NCBI GenBank assembly: GCA_947069175.1 | Contig: CAMTDV010000013.1 | Coordinates: forward strand, 28,027,857-28,091,856 | Length of the DNA: 64,000 nt | Origin: Scalesia atractyloides | Lineage: Eukaryota; Streptophyta; Magnoliopsida; Asterales; Asteraceae | Reading direction: 5' to 3' | Part shown: one piece after another, positions 55,136 through 64,000 of the stretch | Layout of the letters: each line of letters begins with the position of its first letter | Numbering within the stretch: the first letter of the stretch is position 1 | Translations under genes and position numbers: made by a program | The notes under the pieces: model-generated | Databases searched by the model: none | What the model was told of the DNA's origin: nothing | The model's input: only the letters and a program-made list of their open reading frames with translations

Positions 55136-58100
55136 GGAGGTTTCGTCCCCGAAACTTTCTCATTCCTGCTAGACTAATTCTACTCTTCTTTTTTTCACCT
55201 ATTCATGATGCTTACTACAACATTCGTACATTCAGGATCTTGGCAAAAGTTTTATTTATGCATAAACATAGTTGTTCGCAATGTCCCCACCTTCTTTAAT
55301 CAAGCAAAATTTACTTTCATAATCACATAAAGTCGAAATCTTATCCAGAGCTCTTATTAGTGTCTTCTTCACTTTATAATGCTAGTTCCTAGCACACGTC
55401 ATCGCTAGTGGTTCATTCATTGAATTTATTCCAAGTGTATACTATTGCTCGTACAAACTTAAGTTTACAGCTTGTTTCTATCTTTCTAATTAAGTGTAAT
55501 ACATTGGTACATTTATTAATAAAAATAAATCGATTTATTTCATCATATTCATATATCATATATGATATTTTCATTTTGTTTACCATGGGCAAACCCAAAC
55601 ATCCCATTATTAACGTTCTTTCTAATTACTTTCATATTCATATGAGGGGTCAACGTATTATTATATGCATACTATAAACATTCACTGACCTGTTAAAACT
55701 ACAACAAAACTACCCATTTTAATATATATACTTATTCATACTTGACAAGGATTAAATGTCATTCTACAGTTACTATCGTTACTTATACCATTCATACCTT
55801 TAAGTTACCTCAACTTATCTCATTCATATCACTACACAATTCACTTCCTTCACGCACTACTTACCCTACTAAGTAAGTATGTATCGCGAGCGCTCCGTGC
55901 GAGCGTTTAACCAATACCCTAAATTTTTACTTAAAAATTTTGGAGTTATCCTCCTAATGACATAATTTTCTTCTTACATTACCCATTAAAGCAAATCATT
56001 CAATATACCAATTCTTACTCAGAGCAAAACATTTTACTAACCTTGATTCCATTGCATAACCAACGGTCTACGATCCGAATCAGCCTGATTCTTCGTGAGT
56101 TTATGCGATGCTCGGATTGATCGTATCCATTCATTTGTTGAGCTTCCACCTATGCGCATCTTTTCAACAATATCTTGTTCAGATGAACATGGCCAACAAG
56201 CCCAACATCAAAGTTAGCAATTCTTAGTGGTACTTGCCATTAATACATTCTTTTCAAGTATTTATTCTACTCGGTGTTTAAGCACCTACAATTCTTTTAC
56301 ACATTTCTTAAGTTTATGCTTTAACATTTTACACATACCATTTCCACATACAATTCTTTCATTTTGTTAATTATTTTGCCAACTTTTTGCAGTTTGACTT
56401 CTCAAGGTCAAACTGGCACTTCTACTTATCGTACCAGTGTTAAAGTACATGTTTGTACGCTTTTTAATTCAAGCATACTTACAAGATTTTATTTTAGCTT
56501 TTCTTGTGAAAGTTTTCCTTTCCTTGTAAATTACATAAGTCATTCATCCAAATCCTAACCCATCATTCATTTTGACTCGCATGGGTCGATTACTAGCATA
56601 CCTCACATGTAACGTATTCAAAATTTATTTCTTTCAATGAGGTTTCTTGCTACTATGATAGCTTTCATCCGTTATCCTTACTTGAAGAATCAATTATGTC
56701 AAGCTACTTTACTATTATTTGCTTAATTATTATTAACTTAACTTCGTTTGGCTTTTCAGAAGTCCATCTATAAATACATTCTTATCTATGTTTTATCAAT
56801 TACTCAACCAACCCGTTCGGAGGCGTTTTGCACTCAAGCTCGTGCCTCTTACTTTTCATCAAAATTTTCATTACATCTTTCAACACAACTTCCTTCATAG
56901 TGGTTTATGCTAGAAAACCTTTATATTCCAATTTTACCCTCCGGTAAGACATTAGACCAAAATGACAGTCAACCCAAATTGCTAAATGCATTTCACCTGG
57001 GTTAAATTATTACCAAATTTTGACACATCCCTCTCTAGTTTAGCCATAAGCTCCTACCGAGGGCATAACCCTTTATACATATCTGACGCGAGTCCAAAAC
57101 CATTGACTCGTTATCCATACCTTGCGATGGTTATTTCTTTCCAATTTGTGGCAATACATGCCCATACGTTACGCTTACCTATAAGCATAAAACTTGACAA
57201 AACAAAACATTAAATACCGAGTTCAAATGGCGATCACCATTTGACCCGCATGACTCGTTTGTCCTTTTTAACCATCCTTGCATACAACATATTTGCATAT
57301 ATATATATTCTATATATATATATATATATAATGTATATGTATATATAAATTTAAAACATAACTTGACTATTATCTGCCTTAAGGCATATTTACTTCTTTG
57401 GTCTGAGCTTACAGTTTCAAACACTTCCATTCTTATCATTCATTCTTACTGGTTTGGTCCATGTTATAGATTCGAACATTTTCATTCTCATCATGCATTC
57501 TTACTTGTTTGATCCATACTTATTTACGGATTCAAACATTTTCATTCTCATCATGCATTCTTACTTGTTATCCGTACTTATTTACGGATTCAAACATTTT
57601 CATTCTCATCATACATTCTTACTTGTTTGATCCGTACTTATTTACGGATTCAAACATTTCATTCTCATCATGCATTCTTACTTGTTTGATCCGTACTTAT
57701 TTAGGGATTCAAACATTTTCATTCTCATCATGCTTTCTTACTTGTTTGATCCGTAATTATTTACGGATTCAAACATTTTCCTTCTTATAGATTGCTCTCC
57801 ATTTCTTGAGAGTCCTACAACTTTTTCACATCAAACTACTTCCCGACTCTATTTGACATACATGTGACGATTATTATGATCTCACGAGGGTCATTTGCTT
57901 TTTGCCACTGGCCAGGCGCTCAATCCACTTACTAGTTTCGTGCCTTCATGTAATCATCACCTTATATCCAAAATTGGGTTTCAGTTCATGTAACATCTTT
58001 AAAACCTTTCCAAGACAATATCATTGTCTTTTGTTTAATATTTACCCTCACGAAGGAGATTTTCCCTTTTCTTGTAACACCGGTACCCATATATGAATCA

Positions 58101-58367
58101 ATATTGTGTACCTGGGTCCATTTGTCTAATTACATGCTTTGGTATTCATCCTAGACCGCATCCTCAGATCATCCTCCTCAATCACTTAAGCTTACCTTGC
58201 ATATACAATATAGTTAGTTTCTTTATATGAATACATATACACATGCTTACATTCATTTGTACATTTGGATCTTGATCGAGTCTTGGATTGTACGGGTCCT
58301 ATATCACAAGAGCACACGGGTTTGAGTTCAAGTACTTACCTTCTTGTACTTGATTTCACTCAAACCA
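55136..58367 (-). other. Non-coding internal region of element E
   Basis: 3.2 kb without recognisable gag, protease, RT or integrase on either strand. The longest minus-strand ORF (57179-57439) runs through a TA microsatellite (57297-57329). It contains the 60-base tandem array at 57416-57783. Confidence 0.7.
57416..57783. repeat. 60-base tandem repeat in element E
   Basis: About six copies of a unit with ttcattctcatcatgcattc and ttacttgtttgatccgta followed by cttatttacggattcaaaca. Each unit holds a small inverted repeat ATCCGTA / TACGGAT with a 6-base loop. Copies are contiguous without variable spacers. Confidence 0.88.
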
Positions 58368-58381
58368 TGGCTTTGATACCA
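58368..58381 (-). other. PBS of element E, initiator-Met type
   Basis: The minus strand reads TGGTATCAAAGCCA three bases after the LTR end, one base off TGGTATCAGAGCCA. It sets the strand of E. Confidence 0.85.
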
Positions 58382-58384
58382 ACT

Positions 58385-59085
58385 TGAAACACCCTACTAC
58401 GTTTTGACCTTAAGAGATGCAGCAGAAATACCGACTCAAAAATTCTTTCTTTATTGACTATATGACATACTTGAAGTTTCATTTATAAAATATAGGACAC
58501 TTTCTTGAAAGGGTTTACAACATTCATTCTTGTTTAACTTATTAAATATGATATATAATTACAAGCTACGAGACCACTCTTCGCGTACATTCCTTGCTCT
58601 TTGACTCGATCTTCAGCCCCTTAAATCCCATAGTGATAATAGTTATGTGCAACCTGCAATCATCGCATACACCCTCATTATTAATCATTGGTTACATCAT
58701 TCATAATTTTAATCATTCATAATTAAATGATCACTCCATATTCTTTATATTCATGATAATCCTTTCGATTATCTTTCCATGTATGAGATTGAATCCTGAT
58801 TGTCAATCTTCATAAATCAACAATAGTAAACCTGCACTTTCATTTTATTCTCAGGACAATAATTAGTAACATTAATGCTCATACGTATTGAAGTCGTGTA
58901 TACATATATACAAGCCCTTACATAACATTTACATTCCCATAATATTATACTAACATATTTTACTCACAACCATCCATATAAATAAATCTTATACATACGA
59001 ACCTATGTGCATGCTTGTTTCTATTCATGCTTACCTATGAATTCCACCACTAGCATATAAGTAAACCATATACATACATGCTTAC
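58385..59085 (-). repeat. 5' LTR of element E, interrupted
   Basis: Matches 52080-52780 and then breaks off at ...catgcttac where C begins. The matching text in the 3' LTR continues atactttttc, so C is an insertion. Confidence 0.88.
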
Positions 59086-59812
59086 TGTCACACCCCGACC
59101 CGCAGCGGAAAAAGGTGATCGGGGCATGATTGGGTTATCATCAAAGCTCATGACATTTATTATAATGTTTCATATTTATTATTTCAATTTAAAAGAGATC
59201 ATACAATTATATCAAACAAATACAACATGTTCTATTCATCCTTCTAAACTTCATTATTTTTCTTCTAAGGCAATTTCCTATGTTTTCCTTGCTTCATCCT
59301 GTTCACCTGTATCATATGTAAAAATGGTTTTTAGATCAACAAAAAGTTGGCGAGTGAACCTTATTAGAAAACATTTATTATTTATTTCTGGTTGTATTTA
59401 ATATGGAAAAATTGTGCAATATTCATATATGAACAAACGTAAATAAACATACAATAACAACAATTAGCTTACAATAACAAACAACAACAAACAATAACAT
59501 ACATTAACAAACCAACAGCATACAATCACAACCCATTAGTATACGATATCAAACAACAACAAACAATAACATACATTAACAAACCAACAGCATACAATAA
59601 CATATCAACTTGCATAAATATATAACATAAATGAAACTGTGCGATCAAGGCTCAATCAAACGGAGCCGATCGTATTGCATGTACTGAAAATGAAAAATGT
59701 CTGTGCGATCAAGGCTCAATCAAACGGAGCCGATCGTATGTTGGCACGCCAGGTTCACGCTCATAATGTAATGGGGAACATGCTCAACGCTCATAATGTA
59801 ATGGGGAGCGGC
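59086..59812 (-). mobile_element. Element C: minus-strand LTR fragment of the B/D family
   Basis: Begins TGTCACACCCCGACCCGCAG, the reverse complement of the D LTR 3' end, and follows that LTR for about 725 bases (ttggcgagtgaacc, ggctcaatcaaacggagcc) until D starts. Bases before it (CTTAC, 59081-59085) would be its target duplication; the partner lies beyond D. It holds two copies of a 65-base acaataacaaac-type unit (about 59455-59605) and repeated ggctcaatcaaacggagccg and cgctcataatgtaatgggga blocks. Confidence 0.8.
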
Positions 59813-59995
59813 TGTAACATCCGTCAAAAACGGATTTTACCAAACCCGCTCCGTTTATTAACCGAACAATCAGTTTAAATTTTCGTGGCGTATTTAATGC
59901 CCAAATTAATTTTAAACGATACATAATTAATTATTATATTGGAATATATAATTTGTTTTTGAAAAATTGTTAAAAATAATGAACTAAAAATAAAA

Positions 59996-60070
59996 TGGCA
60001 CTGCCGGGTTTCGAACCCGGGTCAGTCAGCCGGGTCAGACTTAACACACACACACTCAACCACTGCGCCA
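59996..60070 (-). promoter_or_regulatory. Antisense tRNA-like module with consensus Pol III boxes (D LTR)
   Basis: On the minus strand box A is TGGCGCAGTGG and box B GGTTCGAAACC, both exact to the textbook consensus, 42 bases apart, with a perfect T-stem CCGGG/CCCGG. T4 follows at once (AAAA at 59992-59995 on plus). This is the most convincing internal Pol III promoter in the window. A regular anticodon arm is not evident. Confidence 0.75.
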
Positions 60071-60328
60071 CTTGTATTCCTGTTAATTATTAGAATCAAT
60101 TAATTCATATCTTGATTCTCAAATTCAAAAACCGACGCCCAAATTTCAGTCGTCGAAAATCCCGACTAACTCGCCAATAATTTACGACTTCTTCAGTTAT
60201 AACGTAAACCTTAATCACTACATCGGTTATAACCGACGCCTGAGTCCGCGACACAAACTATACCGCCGGAGAATTTCTAACCGACGAATCAAGTCAGAAA
60301 TCGGACCAAATTCATCGATGACCTGCCT

Positions 60329-60335
60329 TATAAAT
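60329..60335 (+). promoter_or_regulatory. TATA box of D LTR
   Basis: TATAAAT in CCTTATAAATACCCC. Same place relative to the modules as in B. Confidence 0.6.
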
Positions 60336-60749
60336 ACCCCCTCAAACCTCTGCAAGCTTTTTCGCTCAAAACCGCACCTATACCCGACGTAATTTCACTC
60401 GCCGGAAAACCGAACCCTTCACTTCTGAGCCTTACTGAACCCCCTGAGCTTATACCGAAGTCACCCACATCCTTTTCAAGCTTTCTGAAGACTCGCTGCT
60501 GCAAGACACACGACGCCGGAATCTTTTGCTGTCGCCGGAGTTCTGCCGGAGAAACAGAGGAGTCCAGTCGGTATACCTTACGCTTAAATCTTTCATTCTT
60601 TTTACATATCTCATCTGTAATTAACCTCAAAACCCTAAAGAACACGATTAAAACATCGAACCAGTCGGACTTCCGATTCTGGTTAAAATCTAACGAAGAA
60701 GACGAATTGTCCGTTGTTTATAAGTTCAATTTAATTCAAGTTATAACTC

Positions 60750-60836
60750 GGGTTAGACACACAGTCCAGCGGTGGACTGTGTGCACATTAAACACACAAA
60801 CGTCTCGAGTTCGAATCTTGTCCCACGCATGCTGCC
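60750..60836 (+). other. tRNA-like module 2a (D LTR)
   Basis: GGGTTAGACAC leader, 11-bp hairpin CACACAGTCCA / TGGACTGTGTG (loop GCGG), box B-like GAGTTCGAATC. Confidence 0.65.
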
Positions 60837-60920
60837 TTAATAAAAATGCCTTTTTTTGTTAACCGAACCGGAGTCACCGCTGTTACATGTTAAGTTTATT
60901 AATAACCGGAATAATAACCA

Positions 60921-61000
60921 AGTTAGACACACAGTCCAATGGTGGACTGTGTGTATGTTTAATCACAGGACACGAGTTCGAGTCCGGTCTACTGCACCGA
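60921..61000 (+). other. tRNA-like module 2b (D LTR)
   Basis: AGTTAGACAC leader, 12-bp hairpin ACACACAGTCCA / TGGACTGTGTGT (loop ATGG), box B GAGTTCGAGTCC. Confidence 0.65.
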
Positions 61001-61088
61001 TCCGGACAATTATCTAACTTTTTAAATAAGTCAGAAATGAAAATACTTAGTTTGTATTTAAGTATAATAAAAATCGGTTTATATAACA

Positions 61089-61165
61089 AGTTAAACACAC
61101 AGTCCAGCGGTGGACTGTGTGTTAACCTAAACCACAGGTCCCGGGTTCGAGACCTGTGGAGCGCA
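61089..61165 (+). other. tRNA-like module 2c (D LTR)
   Basis: AGTTAAACAC leader, 13-bp hairpin (loop GCGG), and box B inside a second perfect 9-bp stem CCACAGGTC / GACCTGTGG around CCGGGTTCGA. Confidence 0.65.
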
Positions 61166-61257
61166 TCGAGTCACTGATTAAAAATCTTTTTAGAAATAAG
61201 TTGATTTTCGGATTAATCTAATTAATATATAAATATAATTAAAAACAGAAATATTTT

Positions 61258-61334
61258 GGGTTAGACACGTAGCTCAGTTGGTAGAGCTGCGTGCACGCGT
61301 ACGGGAGGTCTCGGGTTCGAGCCTCACTCAGCGC
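61258..61334 (+). other. tRNA-like module 4 (D LTR)
   Basis: GGGTTAGACAC leader, canonical D-arm TAGCTCAGTTGGTAGAGC, box B GGGTTCGAGCC. The closest of the sense modules to a real tRNA. Confidence 0.7.
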
Positions 61335-61810
61335 ACACTTACACGCATACGAACCGGTCAAACAGTCAAGGTCAACGGTCAACGGTCAAAAAAGTCAACT
61401 TTTTTTTGTTACTTTATTTATTTATTTTAATTAAAAATCAATTAAAAATACTTAAAAATAACATTTTTAAGGTTAGAAAATAGCCTTAAACTCACAAAAA
61501 TACACCCAACAATCCTACTAAAATGGATTAATAAAACCCGTTTACTTACCGAACCATAATGCTATTTATCTAGGTTAATTTCACTCGTGGTTAAAACCAC
61601 TTCGCGTGCATTCAACATCATCATTCGAAGGAACCACTGTGAGTGAATCTTACAACTCCCCCTTTTTAATTACACGTTTTGGGGTGTGTCATGTGTCACA
61701 AAATAATTAACTCGTTTATTTAAACTTGTGCCATACCATATCGTGATCTAAACTTAGATTGTTTATATTGTTGTGATTATGTATTTCATTTTGTCAACTT
61801 ATATGAAATT

Positions 61811-62039
61811 CATTCATTAAGCCCATCAGTTCCTCGTGGGAGACGAGTTGAGCAACGCGTGCCTCAAAACCAATCCATTATTGTTCATGTGTGTATTATT
61901 GAGTTTATATTCTTGGTAGTTATGTCTTTCATATTATCATGGTTATGCAATTCATTCATTAGGCCCATCAGTTCCTCGTGAGAGACGAGTTGAGCAACGC
62001 GTGCCTCTAAACGATCCATTATTGTTCATGTGTGTATTG
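61811..62039 (+). repeat. Duplicated 140-base block in the D LTR
   Basis: Copies start near 61811 and 61951, each with cccatcagttcctcgtg, gagacgagttgagcaacgcg and tccattattgttcatgtgtg. Element B has this block once per LTR. Confidence 0.85.
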
Positions 62040-62416
62040 TTTAACATTAAATTGATTTATGAATAAGTTTACATCTATTTTTACTCATGTGTGGTTGTGC
62101 ACTTTATTTCATAATCAATTAAATAAACTTGTTCAAATGTTTTCCATAGGATTCACTCGCCAACTTTTTGTTGATCCAAAAACCCTTTTTACACATGATA
62201 CAGGTGAACATGATGAAGCAAGGAAAACATAGGAAATGCCTTAGAAGAAAACAATGAAGCCTAGATTGATATTTAGGACATGTTGTAATATTGATTGTAA
62301 TTTTCCATTAAAGTGTATTAGTGAATATGAAACGTTAAAATAAATGTCATGAGCTTTGATGATAACCCAATCATGCCCCGATCACCTTTTCCGCTGCGGG
62401 TCGGGGTGTGACAGAT

Positions 62417-62430
62417 TGGTATCAGAGCCA
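62417..62430 (+). other. PBS of element D, initiator-Met, intact
   Basis: TGGTATCAGAGCCA three bases after the LTR end, with no mismatch to the expected site. Confidence 0.92.
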
Positions 62431-63194
62431 TGACTATAGGGATATAGGATAGGTTATTAGACCCTTGGAGCCTATACTATAGTCTGCCTAAATTTTAATT
62501 GATTAGGTGGTTACATACAAACTTATGATATTTATTTGTTTCATATTTGTTTATATTTACAGTCAAACATACATACTTACATACACATTCATTATACATA
62601 TATCAATGTTCATATATTCAATTCATCTTCATACTTTTGTTATTCAAAGATTTTGTTGCAATTTTCAAATCTCATCAAAGTAAGTTCTGCGACGGGCATG
62701 TAGTAACTGGAAGGGTACAAGTACCGGTAGTCGGAACGTCCTGTCTAGGTTGGCATTCGTATAAATCCAATATAACGGACCAGTTTGCCTACCTGGGGAC
62801 TAACGATGAGAGTACGAAGGACCTATTAGGCCAAAGTATGTCACACCAAACGTCGTTCGAACTAACCCACTTTGAGGTGTCACCGTGTCTACACTTGGAC
62901 ACATTCCGAATATCACACGTTGTATACATATTTCTCGATTTTCTCCGGGTTTTAGTGTACGCAACCAGGCTAACACATGCGAACCATATGAAAAACCCGG
63001 TATTCATGGGGGCCCACATGATTACGAAGGTGAAGTATGGCGGCATGTAGGGCCTAATGGCGAGCAAAGCCCAAGACATCCTATGGATGTAGTAGATTTA
63101 TTTTTCTATAATTATTTTATGAATGTTCATTCCTAAGTGCAACCCATGATCCCAAAAGCATCCAACTCATACTCTTGACATGTATTCCTTGTAG
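62431..63194 (+). other. Untranslated leader of element D
   Basis: Matches the B leader, most strongly at 62695-62850 and 63000-63090. ORFs at 62547-63050 and 62885-63136 overlap in different frames and are not kept in B, so the conservation is probably at RNA level. Confidence 0.6.
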
Positions 63195-64000
63195 ATGTCT
63201 TCTAGCCTCGCCCGTAGGAAGATGAGAGCGGGAAAAGCTCGCGAGCGCATGGCTTCCCTAATCGCTCAACAAATGACTGCCGTAATAACCAACATTGTAA
63301 TCCAAGTCCAACAAGCACTTACCGCTAATCCAGTCAATCAAGAAGATCAACACATTATCAACCCTCCCCCAAATACCACTAAATGCACCTACAAGCATTT
63401 CAAATCATGCGACCCTCCAAAATACAAAGGGACTGAAGGCGTCACCGCTCTCCTCCATTGGTTTGAAGAAATGGAGAACACTTTTCTAAATTGCGATTGC
63501 CCCGATGATCGCAAAGTGCGTTATGCTACTGGTCGTTTATATGGAATAGCACTTACTTGGTGGAATACAGAGAAGGCCAAATGAGGTGTTGAAGATGCTA
63601 TGACTTTAACTTGGAATGAATTAAAGGAAATCATGACCAGACGATTTTGCCCAAGGAGCGAAATCAAGAAATTAGAAGATGAGTTCTATTTGTTGAAGCA
63701 AAAGGAAGGCGACCACACCACGTACAACAAAAGATTCCTCGAGTTACATCAAATGGTTCCCAACATGTTCACTCCCCTCTATCGTTTGATCGAGCACTAC
63801 ATTCTTGGTCTTCCGTCAAAGATTCAAGACTCTGTAATAAGTACCACGCCTGCAACTTTGGAAGCAGCAATGGAGCTAGCAACAGCGCTCACCGAGAACC
63901 GAATCCGGAACAAAGACTTCAAGGAGGAGAAGAAGAAGGATAAAGCATCGACTGAAACCTCCGATTACACCCAAACCGAATCCCCTTCTCCACCCACTTT
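63195..64000 (+). pseudogene. gag: gag of element D, one nonsense codon, runs off the window
   Basis: ATG 63195 opens MSSSLARRKMRAGKARERMA; a coiled stretch IAQQMTAVITNIVIQVQQAL follows, then the capsid core CTYKHFKSCDPPKYKGTEG, HWFEEMENTFLNCD, LTWWNTEKAK. A single TGA at 63582-63584 falls where B has CGA (Arg); the same frame then stays open to the window end (RRFCPRSEIKKLEDEFY, FTPLYRLIEHYILGLPSKIQ, then a Lys-rich stretch). The nucleocapsid knuckles and pol lie outside. The change is a C-to-T transition at a CpG. Gag would otherwise be full. Confidence 0.88.

Larger units (their letters stand above)
52080..59085 (-). mobile_element. Element E: minus-strand LARD-like LTR element
   Basis: Minus-strand 3' LTR at 52080-55118, PPT at about 55119-55135, internal region to about 58367, PBS at 58368-58381 and the first 701 bases seen of the 5' LTR at 58385-59085, then interrupted by C. 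The 3.25 kb internal region has no gag or pol match in any frame I read. LTRs with priming signals around a non-coding centre fit a large retrotransposon derivative (LARD), mobilised in trans. Confidence 0.8.
59813..62413 (+). repeat. 5' LTR of element D
   Basis: 2601 bases, TGTAACATCCGTC to TGTGACA. About 400 bases longer than the B LTR because of two extra copies of tRNA-like module 2 (with module 3 absent) and a doubled 140-base block at 61811-62039. Confidence 0.9.
59813..64000 (+). mobile_element. Element D: Ty3/gypsy of the B family, 5' part
   Basis: Complete 5' LTR, perfect initiator-Met PBS, leader and gag up to the window edge. It is inserted in LTR C, of its own family but in opposite orientation. 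GCGGC (59808-59812) is the candidate target duplication. With an intact PBS and a gag with a single nonsense codon, it is the best preserved element here. Confidence 0.88.

Noticed and set aside
57416..57783. CRISPR-like regular repeats
   Set aside because: Units are contiguous without unique spacers and lie inside a plant retrotransposon; a simple tandem array explains them.
62547..63136. ORFs of 167 and 83 codons upstream of D gag
   Set aside because: They overlap in different frames, are not preserved in element B and sit in the untranslated leader.

Overview
The window is intergenic, repeat-dense DNA from a nuclear plant genome. It is almost certainly a eudicot. The repeat families (Tekay/Del-type and Athila-type Ty3/gypsy elements, PIF/Harbinger elements, TA-rich terminal-inverted-repeat elements) and the style of the LTRs suggest Asteraceae, but that placement is inference. 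I find no convincing cellular gene. Nearly every coding signal is a retrotransposon gag/pol remnant or a PIF/Harbinger accessory ORF, and almost all are broken by stops and frameshifts.

Layout. 1-2206 is a fragment of a 3.5 kb LTR family (family A), fused to an internally deleted Athila-like element (2207-4960). That element is joined to an Athila LTR (4961-6155), which in turn has an Athila primer site and a 5' gag fragment on its right side (6159-7090). 7254-7956 and 10589-11292 are direct duplicates, each carrying the same TTA-flanked Tourist-like MITE. 11749-13657 is a PIF/Harbinger-like element that keeps only a decayed Myb/SANT ORF1. 15102-38072 is a large Ty3 element (A) with a truncated 5' LTR, an initiator-Met PBS, a leader ORF, gag, pol and a 3' LTR. 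Its reverse transcriptase gene is split by a complete second Ty3 element (B, 22602-32478) flanked by a perfect GTATC target duplication.

The 3' part of the A LTR plus its downstream flank was then triplicated as 3.55 kb tandem units (35578-46225). 46265-52079 is AT-rich DNA with microsatellites and old repeat debris. 52080-59085 is a minus-strand non-coding LTR element (E, LARD-like). Its 5' LTR is interrupted by a minus-strand LTR fragment (C, 59086-59812), and C is interrupted by a plus-strand element (D, 59813 to the window end) of the B family with a nearly intact gag.

How the parts work together. These are autonomous or formerly autonomous retroelements: gag makes the particle; protease, reverse transcriptase/RNase H and integrase copy and insert it; PBS, PPT and LTRs supply priming and promoter signals. 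The order of insertion is readable from the nesting: B is younger than A, and D is younger than C, which is younger than E.

The most unusual signal is in the LTRs of the B/D family. Each LTR carries an array of tRNA-like modules with Pol III box A and box B motifs. One is an antisense module that ends directly at a T4 run, and three or four are sense modules in the transcribed leader, each with a long hairpin around box A. This arrangement occurs in all three full LTRs of the family seen here, and I do not recognise it as a described LTR architecture.
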